22,058 nucleotides of DNA from Lachnospiraceae bacterium (GTDB taxonomy: Bacteria; Bacillota; Clostridia; Lachnospirales; Lachnospiraceae): the NCBI GenBank assembly GCA_902363675.1, contig CABJAV010000041.1:1-22058 (forward strand). Reading direction: 5' to 3'. The translations under genes were made by a program, and so were the position numbers. Of the stretch, positions 1 through 8,079 are shown one piece after another; position 1 is the first letter of the stretch; each line of letters opens with the position of its first letter. Under the pieces are notes generated by a model that made no database searches, was not told the origin of the DNA, and saw only the letters and a program-made list of their open reading frames with translations.

Positions 1-158
1 CTGACGGGACGATATAACACAAGGGAAACAATAAGGGAAAGCTCACCTGCGATAAATCCAGTGTTTTCAAGGGTTTGCAGAGAATTTAATAACAAAATAT
101 AACAGTTATTAAATTCCCTAAAACAGGTGAAATCTCAATCGGAAGTTGTGGAGGTGAA
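1..158. other. Left edge: possible gene tail and a perfect inverted repeat
   Basis: Frame 1 is open from the window edge to a TAA at 100-102 (33 codons), which could be the C-terminus of a gene to the left, but I do not recognise it. Its last codons fall in a perfect 12-bp inverted repeat (82-93 with 105-116, 11-nt loop). No T-run follows the repeat on the + strand, so it is not a clear intrinsic terminator. An operator or recombination site is equally possible. Confidence 0.3.
82..116. repeat. Perfect 12-bp inverted repeat
   Basis: GAATTTAATAAC at 82-93 pairs without mismatch with GTTATTAAATTC at 105-116. The arms are AT-rich and flanked by AGGG and CCCT, which could extend pairing across an internal loop. 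Confidence 0.6.
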
Positions 159-197
159 ATGAATATGATGATGTTCTTAAAATTAAGAAATATCTGA
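159..197 (+). CDS. Possible 12-residue leader peptide
   Basis: A very strong Shine-Dalgarno (GGAGGTGA, 150-157) precedes ATG at 159 and reads MNMMMFLKLRNI before TGA at 195-197. An in-frame ATG at 165 is better spaced from the SD. A short ORF with a strong SD, followed by a hairpin that ends at the SD of the next gene, is the usual layout of translational attenuation in Firmicutes. Function is inferred only; a chance ORF is possible. Confidence 0.35.
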   Translation: MNMMMFLKLRNI

Positions 198-212
198 GTT
201 CATAGAACTATG

Positions 213-255
213 TTAAATAGTTTTATGTATAGGCAGAACCCGAAAAACTATTTAA
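213..255 (+). promoter_or_regulatory. Hairpin just upstream of the kinase RBS (candidate attenuator)
   Basis: TTAAATAGTTTT (213-224) pairs perfectly with AAAACTATTTAA (244-255), leaving a 19-nt loop. The stem ends 1-2 nt before the AAAGGAG site (257-263) of the kinase gene, so folding could limit ribosome access. No T-run follows, so it is more likely translational than transcriptional control. Confidence 0.45.
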
Positions 256-271
256 TAAAGGAGATTGTGCA

Positions 272-916
272 ATGATATTTCAAGATAATGTAATCAAAGA
301 GTACTTAAAAAATGTTTATTTTATAACGGGAACACCTTGTGGAGGAAAGACAACCGTTTCACGTGCGTTGGCGGAAAAGTATGGATTTGAACTATTTGAT
401 GTTGATGAGAGATTCGACGAGCACAAAAAAATGTCGAACCCATTATTTCAGCCTGCGATGAATACGTATTTTAACAGTGCAGATGAATTTTTTGGAAGAA
501 CAGTTGAAGAATATAAGAATTGGCTGTTGAATAATACTCGTGAACAGTTAGAGTTTGTTCTTCTTGATTTGATTCGTTTATCAGAAAATAAGAAAGTTTT
601 GTGCGATTGTCATCTTACAGTTGCTCAGGCACTCGCTTTTTCTGAACCAGCGAGAGTTGTTTTTCTCATAAAAGACCCATCTAATCTTGTTGATGAATAT
701 GGTAATCGACCAGATCATCAGGGATTTTTTCAGTACTTAAATTCAGCGACTGATATAGAAAAAGCCAAACAAACTGTGAATATTACCTTATATGAACTCA
801 ATGTAAATCGCATAGAGGAGATTAAAAGCAGTTCTTTCTTTTGGATAGAGAGAACTGTGGATAGTACAGTTGAGAGTACATTAACTTGTGTCGAAAAACA
901 TTTAGGTTTAATATAG
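272..916 (+). CDS. Small P-loop kinase-like protein (AAA/nucleoside kinase fold)
   Basis: This is a 214-residue soluble protein. Its N-terminal strand is followed by a clean Walker A motif, GTPCGGKT at residues 20-27, so it should bind ATP or GTP. The size and the early P-loop resemble shikimate/adenylate-kinase-like and small antibiotic or nucleoside kinases. A later hydrophobic strand (VLCDCHL, about 108-114) could carry the Walker B acidic residue. I cannot name the substrate. The start is ATG 272, with AAAGGAG 8 nt upstream. A candidate leader peptide and hairpin precede it, hinting at attenuation and so perhaps a response to a translation inhibitor. It stands alone: a hairpin follows at 963-997, and unrelated mobile-element debris lies beyond. 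The P-loop is certain; the kinase role is inferred. Confidence 0.75.
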   Translation: MIFQDNVIKEYLKNVYFITGTPCGGKTTVSRALAEKYGFELFDVDERFDEHKKMSNPLFQPAMNTYFNSADEFFGRTVEEYKNWLLNNTREQLEFVLLDLIRLSENKKVLCDCHLTVAQALAFSEPARVVFLIKDPSNLVDEYGNRPDHQGFFQYLNSATDIEKAKQTVNITLYELNVNRIEEIKSSSFFWIERTVDSTVESTLTCVEKHLGLI

Positions 917-962
917 TTGAAGAAAGACATTCGATTATAGCACATTTTGTTTAATGAATTAG

Positions 963-997
963 TGCCACAAATTGAGAAGTATTCTTGATTTGTGGCA
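963..997. terminator. Hairpin downstream of the kinase gene
   Basis: TGCCACAAAT (963-972) and ATTTGTGGCA (988-997) form a perfect 10-bp stem with a 15-nt loop, 46 nt after the kinase stop. The following TCTTAAT is only weakly T-rich, so termination may be partial. Confidence 0.5.
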
Positions 998-1103
998 TCT
1001 TAATAAGGCAGAATAAAGGAATAAAAAGAATCTTAATTCTGTTAAACGCTATTGACAACTTCAAGTTTGTCTGACTCACAACAATTTAATAGCAAACAAA
1101 TAC

Positions 1104-1138
1104 AAGCACTTTAGCCAATAAGGTTAAGGTGCTTTTTT
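1104..1138 (+). terminator. Rho-independent terminator
   Basis: AGCACTTTAGCC and GGTTAAGGTGCT pair with G-U wobbles around an AATAA loop, followed by six T (1133-1138). No gene directly upstream on the + strand accounts for it, so it may belong to a lost gene or end a leader transcript. Confidence 0.7.
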
Positions 1139-1157
1139 GCGCCTTGAAAGGAGGTGG

Positions 1158-1208
1158 TTGAAGCACACCACATCGGGGAAAGCCCGATTTAATCATTACC
1201 TAAAATGA
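1158..1208 (+). CDS. 17-codon leader-like ORF
   Basis: TTG at 1158 sits 4 nt after AAAGGAGGTGG and reads (M)KHTTSGKARFNHYLK to a TGA at 1206-1208. The SD is excellent and the peptide is basic. It follows a terminator and precedes a broken gene. It looks like the 5' leader of a mobile-element cargo gene whose body was replaced; that reading is inference, and a chance ORF cannot be excluded. Confidence 0.3.
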   Translation: MKHTTSGKARFNHYLK

Positions 1209-1248
1209 AAAATTAAACCTGTACTTTGACAACTGAAAATGGCTATAA

Positions 1249-1796
1249 AAACGTCCTGGACTTGGAAATAAAAGTCCATACGAGCTCGTAGAAGAGGAAG
1301 ATGAAGATTTCAAGGAGGGCTTATATTGTCTGGGGTTTTTCGAGACAAAATCACATAATGGTAAAGATGTAAATCAAATGCGGATTGAGGATATTGCAGG
1401 TTGTGAACTATTAAAAAAGAAGAATCAGTAGATGATGTGCTTGTTGTTTATTGTGCAAAGCATCCGGCACATAAGTTTACGACGGTCGTGGGATGGTATA
1501 AACATGCTACAGTTTTCAGACATTATCAAGAGGCAGTGTTTGCTCCAGAAGATATACAATATTACAATGCAATTGCAAACTCATCTGATTGTGTCTTACT
1601 TCCTGCAGGGATCAGATCAAGAAAGGTACAATGGGAAGTCCAAAGAAAATTAAATGGTTGGGCTTATGGATTTGGACGGGCAAATGTGTGGTATGCAAGT
1701 GAAGAAGATAGCAGGTTACAAGATTATCTTACGAGATTAGTAAAACAGATTGATGAATATGATGGCGAAAATTGGATTGACAAGTACGCTGAGTAA
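1249..1796 (+). pseudogene. Unknown protein, 5'-truncated and frameshifted
   Basis: Two adjacent frames make one protein. Frame A is open from 1249 to TAG 1429-1431 and ends ...MRIEDIAGCELLKKKNQ. Frame B continues as EESVDDVLVVYCAKH... through VVGWYKHATVFRHY to TAA 1794-1796. The change falls on A AAA AAG (1413-1419); a -1 slip there, or one extra A, joins the halves exactly. No start codon exists before the in-frame TAA at 1246-1248, so the 5' end is missing. The VGWYK-ATV-R motif resembles one I associate with uncharacterised restriction- or defence-linked proteins, but I cannot name the family. The stop overlaps the next start (TAATG), so the two genes were translationally coupled. Most likely a decayed gene; programmed frameshifting is the alternative. 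Confidence 0.6.
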
Positions 1797-2410
1797 TGAG
1801 GTACACATATTATGGAAACGAATCAGGTGAATGGATTATGCATGGCATGAATTGGGACAACCCGGATTGCATCCATTCTGTAGATGAAGCAATCAAGTAT
1901 ATAAATGAATTTGGCTTTTTACAATTATTTAAGAATGACATAGATGGGTTTTCACTTGAAGAAAGAACTGTTCCAGAGTACTGGTGGAGTGATAATCCGG
2001 AGATTGATCCATGGATGTGGCGGGCTATTATAGCAAGGCGGCATGATATCGTCTATGGAAAGTTCTTTGATAAGAAGGCAGGATTTATATCAAAAAATTG
2101 GTTTCCTGTATTTGCTAATTATCGCCGGGATGGATATGATTTTGATGCATTATATGATGATGGAAAAGCGCCTAATAAGCATAAAAAGATAATGGTCAAT
2201 TTTATGGAAGATAATGCTGATTCAGAGATTTATTCCAATGAATTGAAAAAACAAGCTGGATTTGGTAAGGATGGAGAAAAGGGATTTGATGGTGCAATAA
2301 CGAATCTTATGATGCAGACATATCTGTGCAACTGTGATTTTAAGAAGCGAGTGAATAAGAGTGGTATATATAGCAAGAGCTGGAAGCTCCAATTTAGCGC
2401 TTCCAATTAA
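1796..2410 (+). CDS. AlkZ-related protein, probably C-terminally truncated
   Basis: The 204-residue product contains stretches such as EYWWSDNPEIDPWMWR (about 61-76), GKFFDKKAGFISKNWFPVFANYRRDGYDFD (about 88-117, cited by range) and KKQAGFGKDGEKGFDGAITNL (about 151-171). These match the small Firmicute proteins usually annotated 'AlkZ-related'. AlkZ is a DNA glycosylase of the HTH_42 superfamily that unhooks crosslinks, but this small relative is uncharacterised and glycosylase activity should not be assumed. The end (GIYSKSWKLQFSASN) does not resemble the expected tail, so the last 20-30 residues were probably replaced at a junction near 2360-2410. The ATG overlaps the stop of the upstream pseudogene by one base (TAATG), so its translation probably depended on that gene. 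Confidence 0.65.
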   Translation: MRYTYYGNESGEWIMHGMNWDNPDCIHSVDEAIKYINEFGFLQLFKNDIDGFSLEERTVPEYWWSDNPEIDPWMWRAIIARRHDIVYGKFFDKKAGFISKNWFPVFANYRRDGYDFDALYDDGKAPNKHKKIMVNFMEDNADSEIYSNELKKQAGFGKDGEKGFDGAITNLMMQTYLCNCDFKKRVNKSGIYSKSWKLQFSASN

Positions 2411-2710
2411 TATTGTATAAAGTGGGGAAGCTGTGTGTGCCGGTCGGGCAGCCGGGGCTTACATCATTACATAAAACAAGATAAAAATTATCATATGTAT
2501 TTTAATGGGGATTACGAAAAATCATACCATTTTGTGCAAAACCACATATTTAAATAGAAAAATCCACATAAAAGTTATGAGAATACAGTATTGTGCCATT
2601 GGGAAAAAAGTACTATATTAAATTTGTCTGATGAATTTGGACTTGAGTATAAATAATAATATGGTTAAAGTGTCAAAAGGTATCATAAGATAGGAAGGAA
2701 AAAACAAACT
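2411..2710. other. Intergenic region before the chemoreceptor
   Basis: No coding sequence is recognised. A GC-rich patch (2436-2458) with GCCGG repeats probably marks the junction that truncated the previous gene. The rest is AT-rich and contains one copy of the 22-nt direct repeat (2665-2686) just before the RBS (GGAAGG) of the MCP gene. No convincing sigma-70 promoter was found. Confidence 0.5.
2665..2686. repeat. 22-nt direct repeat, upstream copy
   Basis: This segment (TTAAAGTGTCAAAAGG..., ending TATCAT) matches 4432-4453 at 21 of 22 positions. The two copies bracket the MCP gene. The second copy is also the left end of the hairpin element at 4437-4638. Confidence 0.7.
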
Positions 2711-4423
2711 ATGTCTTCAAAAAAAGATGCGATGAAAAAGAAATTGGGAAACATGCATTTGAGTGAAAGGATCAACTATGGTTACAAAATGGTTATTATC
2801 ATGATGCTTATTTCTGGACTGCTTTCGATTGCGGTCATTGGTGTGTTGTTTTCCAATATGTTAAACTATGTAAACAAGGTAAATGCTTCTGATCAGTCGG
2901 TTAAGATATGTAGAATAAATGTAACTGCAGCGGCAAGAAATGTAAGAGAGATGGCACTTAATCCTGACCAGTCTACGTATGAAGATTATGAGCAGGATGC
3001 AAAAACTTTGCTCGAGGATGTTGATGTGCAGTTAAAAATAATAAAAAAAGCAGGTATCGTTCCTGAGGATCAGTATAATGAATATGCAAAGGCTCTTTCT
3101 GACTGGGCGAATACCGGATACTCAATCATGGATAAGATTAAAGCCGGACAGAAGGATGGGGCTGTTGATCAGATTATCAATGAGTGTACACCAAAGTTAA
3201 ATAAAACTGTTGAGCTTGCAAAGGAAATCGACAAGCTGACTGACGAAAGAAGCCATCAGGCAGTTGTAAGTACATATGTATGTGCCGCAGTCGGACTCAT
3301 AATCATAATTATCTGTCTGATATGTGCAAGTCAGTTGGCAAAGAGAACAGGAAAGATCGTGCTTGATACAATCCTTGAGCCGTTACATGCAATCGAGGAT
3401 GTGGCAAAGGAGCTGACAGAAGGAAATCTTCACAGCACACTTGAGTACCGTTCAGAGGATGAAATCGGTAGATTGGCACACAGCATGAGAAAGTCTATCC
3501 GTATTCTCGGCTCATATGTGGATGATATAGACAGGTCTATGAAGCTCTTTGCGGACGGACATTTTGATGCACAGCCGGAAGTAGAGTGGAAAGGCGATTT
3601 TGTAGGTATTTTACATTCATTTATGGAATTTGAAAAAAGTATGGCAGTCACCATAAAGGGAATCCAGAATGTATCAAGCGAGGTTTCAAGTGCGGCAGAG
3701 CAGGTAGCTGCAAGCTCAAATGACCTTGCAGACGGTGCAACCAATCAGGCTGCGGTTGTAGAGGAACTGACAGCGACAGTTGCGGGAGTTTCAGAGCAGG
3801 TGGAGCAGAATTCAGAGAGTGCCAAGAAAATCAGCGGAAGAGTGGACGAACTTGGAGATGCTATCTGGGAAAGTAATGGAAAGATGCAGGAGATGGTTAC
3901 ATCTATGCATGAAATAAACGAAGCCTCTAAACAGATAGATCAGATTATATCAACCATTAATGAGATTGCATCACAGACCAACCTGCTTGCATTAAACGCT
4001 TCTATTGAGGCAGCAAGAGCAGGGGAGTCAGGAAAAGGCTTTGCGGTTGTGGCAAATCAGGTAAATATTCTTGCCGATCAAAGTGCACAGGCTGCACAGG
4101 AATCAGCTGCGCTTATAGAGACATCTGTGCAAGCTGTTGAAAAAGGCATGAATATTGCAGAGCAGACAGCCTCACAGCTTGAAGAAGTAGCAGAGAACTC
4201 TAAGGTGATTACAAAAGAGGTGACTAATATAGCTGATACACTGGAGACCCAGACCGGTGAGATCAAGCAGATTAACGAAGGAATTGAGCAGATCAATGAT
4301 GTTGTACAGACCAATTCAGCAACATCACAGGAGTGTGCGGCTGCGAGCCAGCAGATGAGCAGTGAATCAGAAAATCTGAGTGAAATGATAGCGAAATTCA
4401 AAATCTCAGACATTGAAGAGTAA
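2711..4423 (+). CDS. Methyl-accepting chemotaxis protein (chemoreceptor)
   Basis: This 570-residue protein senses ligands outside the cell and signals through CheA/CheW to the flagellar motor. TM1 spans about 27-50. An extracellular four-helix-bundle-like sensor (about 51-186) follows, then TM2 (187-209), a HAMP domain (about 211-265) and a second HAMP-like segment (270-315). The long signalling coiled coil follows, with the near-invariant hairpin tip [21 protein letters not shown] at about 418-438. Length and order are normal, so the gene looks intact. There is no obvious C-terminal CheR-docking pentapeptide. GGAAGG lies about 12 nt before the ATG. It stands between two copies of a 22-nt repeat and upstream of c-di-GMP genes, so its neighbours share the motility/sessility theme. 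The ligand cannot be predicted. Confidence 0.95.
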   Translation: MSSKKDAMKKKLGNMHLSERINYGYKMVIIMMLISGLLSIAVIGVLFSNMLNYVNKVNASDQSVKICRINVTAAARNVREMALNPDQSTYEDYEQDAKTLLEDVDVQLKIIKKAGIVPEDQYNEYAKALSDWANTGYSIMDKIKAGQKDGAVDQIINECTPKLNKTVELAKEIDKLTDERSHQAVVSTYVCAAVGLIIIIICLICASQLAKRTGKIVLDTILEPLHAIEDVAKELTEGNLHSTLEYRSEDEIGRLAHSMRKSIRILGSYVDDIDRSMKLFADGHFDAQPEVEWKGDFVGILHSFMEFEKSMAVTIKGIQNVSSEVSSAAEQVAASSNDLADGATNQAAVVEELTATVAGVSEQVEQNSESAKKISGRVDELGDAIWESNGKMQEMVTSMHEINEASKQIDQIISTINEIASQTNLLALNASIEAARAGESGKGFAVVANQVNILADQSAQAAQESAALIETSVQAVEKGMNIAEQTASQLEEVAENSKVITKEVTNIADTLETQTGEIKQINEGIEQINDVVQTNSATSQECAAASQQMSSESENLSEMIAKFKISDIEE

Positions 4424-4436
4424 TATAATGATTAAA

Positions 4437-4638
4437 GGGTCAAAAGGTATCATCGATGCATGCTTGCATGCAATTCGATGTATACCTTAGTGACCCGTAC
4501 TACACCGAGAAAGTAGCAATTTACTGCTGAAACGCAGAAAATTAGCGGATTTCGAGGTGGAGTCAGATTACGGGAATGCGTAGCATGTAGTAATCTGATT
4601 AATCATAAATGAGGGGCAAAATACCTTTTGTCCCTCAT
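4437..4638. repeat. Structured intergenic element: four hairpins with terminal inverted repeats
   Basis: The ends GGGTCAAAAGGTAT (4437-4450) and ATACCTTTTGTCCC (4621-4634) are inverted repeats with one mismatch. Inside are four hairpins. H1 (4437-4496): GGGTCA/TGACCC, GGTAT/ATACC and CATCGA/TCGATG with a TGCATGC/GCATGCA tip. H2 (4503-4559): CACC/GGTG, a tandem GA/GA internal loop, GAAA/TTTC, GC-AATTT/AAATT-A-GC and CTGC/GCAG. H3 (4563-4598): TCAGATTAC/GTAATCTGA around ATGC/GCAT. H4 (4609-4638): ATGAGGG-G-CAAAA/TTTTG-T-CCCTCAT. It could be a MITE-like repeat, a processed RNA between MCP and the next gene, or both. There is no coding content. Confidence 0.7.
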
Positions 4639-4666
4639 ATCATATAATGGAAGGTGAATTTTAATT

Positions 4667-5377
4667 ATGGCTTTTGATGCATATAAAATACTTGACGAGC
4701 GGGAAGCAGGAAGTATGATTGACTTAATTGCACCTTGTATGGATGATTATCTGTATATTATAGATTTGAAGAATGATACACTGAGGATATCACAGTCAGC
4801 GGTAGAGCGTTTTATGCTTCCTGATAAATTTATGAATGATGCAACAAAGCATCTTCGTACGTTGGTTTATGAGAAAGACCTTAAGCTGCTCGAAAATCAT
4901 AAGCGTAAAATATATGATGGAAACGAAAAAAGGTACAACGTGCTATGTCGTTTGATTAGCGGGAAGAATTCACCGGTATGGATTAGCTGCCGTGGGGAGG
5001 TAATCAATGATGGTGAGGGAAAACCGCACTATATTATCGGCTGTATGAATGAGACAGGAACCAGGCAGAGAGCTGACAATATCAGTGGGCTGTTAGGTGA
5101 AAAGGAGATGGTGTCATATCTCTATTCACAGCCTAAAGAGAAGCTGTCAGGTTATTTCATACAGATTGGAATTGACGATTTTGGGATAATCAATAATATT
5201 CATGGACAGATATATGGCAACTATATACTTAAAAGAGTGGCTGAATGCATAGCAGATTGTCTCTCAGGCGGTCAGAAAATATATCATCTTGTTACAGACA
5301 AGTATATGCTTGTGGATATGTTGAGCAAATACTGGAGCAGAGCAGGCTCATCATTCCGGTTGGAGAGTTTGTATTGA
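4667..5377 (+). pseudogene. PAS plus degenerate GGDEF remnant (N-terminal part of a PAS-GGDEF-EAL protein)
   Basis: The 236-residue frame has a PAS domain (about 15-135, ending in the typical HYIIGCMNET) and the first two thirds of a GGDEF domain (about 140-217). The signature loop reads LVTDKYM where GGDEF is expected, so it could not have been an active cyclase even when complete. Such degenerate GGDEF domains usually regulate a linked EAL domain. After about 5317 the frame runs into EAL-coding DNA out of frame, and the last ~20 residues are junk. The end of GGDEF and the start of EAL are missing, so an internal deletion broke the gene. GGAAGGTG lies 11 nt before the ATG. The fragment might still be expressed as a PAS-only protein. 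Confidence 0.75.
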
Positions 5378-5928
5378 ACGAAGCAGCAAAAATGTGCCGT
5401 GAAATGCAGCAGTATATTGCGGATTTCAGGGTAAATATCAATGTATCATATATACAGATTATGCGTGGAAAGATGGCAAATAAAATTCTCTTTGCTATCC
5501 AGGCAAACAATCTGAGACCTGAATCAATCTGTATCGAAATGACAGAGAGTGGATTCATGGATATGACGCCATGTTTTTGCAGCTTCAGGAAAAAGCTTAA
5601 TGAGAATAATATCCAGTTCATAATAGATGATTTTGGAACAGGCTATTCAAATCTTCGCTATATCAGTGAGATGAACCCGGACTATATAAAGATAGATAAG
5701 GATTTTACGGCAAGGGCGATGTGCAGTGAAAAGGACCATGAGCTGTTCAGAAAGATTATAGAGATGGTTCACAGTGTAAATATAAAAATCTGCATTGAGG
5801 GAATTGAGAAGGAAGAGTGGGACTGCGCAATGAAAGAAATCCATGTAGATTATATGCAGGGATATCTGTATGGCAGACCATGCGAAAAAGGCGCGTTTTT
5901 AAACAACTATAGGAATATAAATATATAA
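5320..5928 (+). pseudogene. C-terminal part of an EAL (c-di-GMP phosphodiesterase) domain
   Basis: From about 5320 a second frame reads VEQILEQSRLIIPVGEFVL, then IDDFGTGYSNLRYI, YIKIDKDF, EGIE and MQGYLYGRP, the usual order of EAL domain motifs. The DDFGTGYS, K and E residues needed for metal binding and catalysis are present. The EAL motif itself and roughly the first 60 residues of the domain are absent, so it cannot hydrolyse c-di-GMP. It is the 3' part of the gene starting at 4667; roughly 130 or more residues were lost between them. The longer open frame upstream of 5320 is an artefact of reading GGDEF DNA out of frame. Confidence 0.8.
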
Positions 5929-5940
5929 GGAATATAGTGA

Positions 5941-7355
5941 ATGAAAACAGTTATTAAATATGAACTGACCATCAGTAAAGCTATGAGGTCAGCACTCAGC
6001 TATGGAACTCCTGATGAACAGATTGATGAGTTTATCAGATATCTGGGAAGGCATATAGGAGCTGACAGAATATATATTTTTGAGGATTGTCCAAAGAAAA
6101 ATATTACGAAAAACACTTACGAATGGTGTGCAGATGGTGTGAAGCCTGAGATTGATAATCTACAGAATGTACCAATGGAGCTTATAGGCTGGTGGTATGA
6201 TCTCTTTGAACAGAAAAAAACGTCATCATAGATGATATGGAGGACATAAAGGAAACACATCCAGATACATATGAGCTTCTCAGTGGACAGAATATACATA
6301 GTCTCGTGGTTGTCCAATTCAGATATAAGGATGAAATCAAGGGTTTTTTTGGCGTGGATAATCCGCCTGATACTGACAGTATTGGTCTTGCACTGTTTCT
6401 GGATATGATGTCCACTCTGATAATTTCGATGATTAAAATACGCGATACACACAACACAAAAAAACGTAAGGCAAGATTTATGGGATATACTGCTTTTGCG
6501 CAGATTTACATTTTTATTCATTACATCAATGTTCAGACACATCTATATGAGGTGATCAAAAACACGGATAATGGATTTCAGGATACTACAGATGCCAGCT
6601 TTGAAATACATATAAAAAAGCTGTTAAAAAATTGCTGCGCAAATGAATATCTGTCGAAAGAACTTGCATTCGTGGATATAGATACTATAGAGCAAAGGCT
6701 TGACGGAAGGGCGTCAATAGTCAGTGAATTTTATGGAACAGCATTTGGCTGGTGCCGTGGCAGGTTTATACCGGTTGATTACGACAACGATGGCAGATTG
6801 CTTCATGTCATCTACTGTATAGAGAGCATTGACGAGCAGAAGGAAAGAGAAAACAGTCTCTTAAGCATGGCACATACAGACCTTATGACAGGAATTTATA
6901 ATCGTGGACATGGTGAAAGCCTTATAGAACAGTCATTGCATAACAAGGTAAAGGGCATGATGTGTATTATCGACTGCGATAAATTTAAGTCGATTAACGA
7001 TACCTATGGTCATTCAGTGGGAGATGATGTGATTATTGCAATCGCCCATACACTGCAGAATGTCTGCAGAAAAAATGATATTATCATGCGTCTTGGCGGT
7101 GATGAGTTTGCTATGTATTTTCCGGGAGTTACAGACAAAAAGAATGCCAATGAAATATTTGAAAGAATATTTAAACATACAGAAAAACTAAACATCAAGG
7201 CACTGGGCGACAGGAGAATAACACTAAGCCTTGGAGCATGCTTCTATGACGGAATAGCAGATATCAGCTATGATTCACTTTATTGCAAAGCGGATGAGGC
7301 AATGTATAAAAATAAGAAACAGGGTGGCTTTGGTGCCACAATATATGAGCCGTAA
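5941..7355 (+). pseudogene. GAF-(PAS-like)-GGDEF diguanylate cyclase split by a frameshift
   Basis: One protein is split into 5941-6231 (first half of a GAF domain) and 6237-7355 (rest of GAF, a PAS-like middle and GGDEF). The frames meet at an A7 run (6214-6220): one extra A would read ...FEQKKNVIIDDMEDIKETH and restore a ~470-residue protein. The GGDEF domain is complete. In the numbering of the 6237 frame, DCDKFKSINDTYGHS binds nucleotide, RLGGDEF (285-291) is the active site, and RKND (278-281) lies exactly five residues before GGDEF as an inhibitory I-site should. If translated, the second half alone could make c-di-GMP. AAGGA lies about 11 nt before ATG 5941. The frameshift could be a real mutation, phase variation, a homopolymer sequencing error, or ribosomal slippage. 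Confidence 0.8.
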
Positions 7356-7381
7356 AGTAGTATACATAGGAGGCAAATCAC

Positions 7382-8062
7382 ATGCAAAATTTCAAAGAAA
7401 AAACTCTTTCCCAAAGGATTGCAGAGAGAATTATCAAATACATACTGGAGGAAAACCTGCAGCCGGGTGACAAGCTTCCGAATGAAACCGTAATGTGTGA
7501 ACGGCTGAATGTTGGAAGAAGCTCTCTGCGTGAAGCTATGCGAGCACTCGCATCACGTAATGTAATCACCATACGCCAGGGCTCCGGTTCATATGTTTCC
7601 GCCACTCCCGGGATGATTGATGATCCCTTCGGCCTGACCTTTGTTGAAGATAAACAAAAGATGATTAAAGATCTGATGGAAATCAGATTTCTAATCGAAC
7701 CATCCATAGCTGCCATGGCCGCTATCCGTGCAGATGAGACAGATATCCAAAACATACTTACTGCATGTGAAAAAGCCGAAAAGCTCCTTCTTGCAAATAA
7801 AAATCACACTGAAAAGGATATAGCATTTCATGCTGCTATTGCCTTAAGCAGCAAAAATATAGTTGTTCCAAAGCTGGTTCCTATCATCAACAGTTCCATT
7901 CCTCTGATCAGTGAGTCTAAAGAATACACCCTACGGGATGAAACCATCGAAACTCATCGTGAAATTGCAGATGCAATTGCCACCCACGATGCCGTCCGTG
8001 CCCACGATGCGATGTATCTGCATCTGATCTACAACCGGAAGCATATAAAATCCATAAATTAA
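7382..8062 (+). CDS. GntR-family transcriptional regulator, FadR subfamily
   Basis: A 226-residue protein. The N-terminal winged helix (about 8-75) has the GntR signature: QPGDKLPNE, then RSSLREAMRALASRNVI and GSGSYV. A helical FCD effector domain (about 85-220) has the regularly spaced acidic/histidine positions (DIAFHAA, HREI, HDAMYLHL) that bind a metal and a small acid in FadR-type regulators. Such proteins usually repress genes for sugar-acid, lactate or amino-acid use and bind their own promoter. No metabolic operon is adjacent, so its targets are elsewhere or were lost by rearrangement. ATAGGAGG 9 nt upstream sets the ATG. A hairpin follows at 8080-8103. Confidence 0.93.
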   Translation: MQNFKEKTLSQRIAERIIKYILEENLQPGDKLPNETVMCERLNVGRSSLREAMRALASRNVITIRQGSGSYVSATPGMIDDPFGLTFVEDKQKMIKDLMEIRFLIEPSIAAMAAIRADETDIQNILTACEKAEKLLLANKNHTEKDIAFHAAIALSSKNIVVPKLVPIINSSIPLISESKEYTLRDETIETHREIADAIATHDAVRAHDAMYLHLIYNRKHIKSIN

Positions 8063-8079
8063 TGACTGTCCGGTTATCA

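Larger units (their letters stand above)
917..1248. other. Gene-poor stretch with terminators and mobile-element-like leader
   Basis: No gene of normal size is visible. The stretch holds a hairpin (963-997), an intrinsic terminator (1104-1138), a strong RBS with a 17-codon ORF (1158-1208) and a TTTGACAACTGAAAA segment (1224-1238). It then runs straight into the 5'-less pseudogene, so a recombination junction probably lies near 1240-1260. Confidence 0.5.

Noticed and set aside
2665..2700. Flagellar sigma (TAAA-N15-GCCGAT) promoter for the chemoreceptor
   Set aside because: TAAA is present but the -10 part reads CATAAGATA; the match is too weak to annotate.
4494..4640. c-di-GMP riboswitch before the PAS-GGDEF gene
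   Set aside because: The position is tempting, but the conserved GEMM core sequences and tetraloop-receptor are not visible; the folds are better described as a hairpin-rich repeat.
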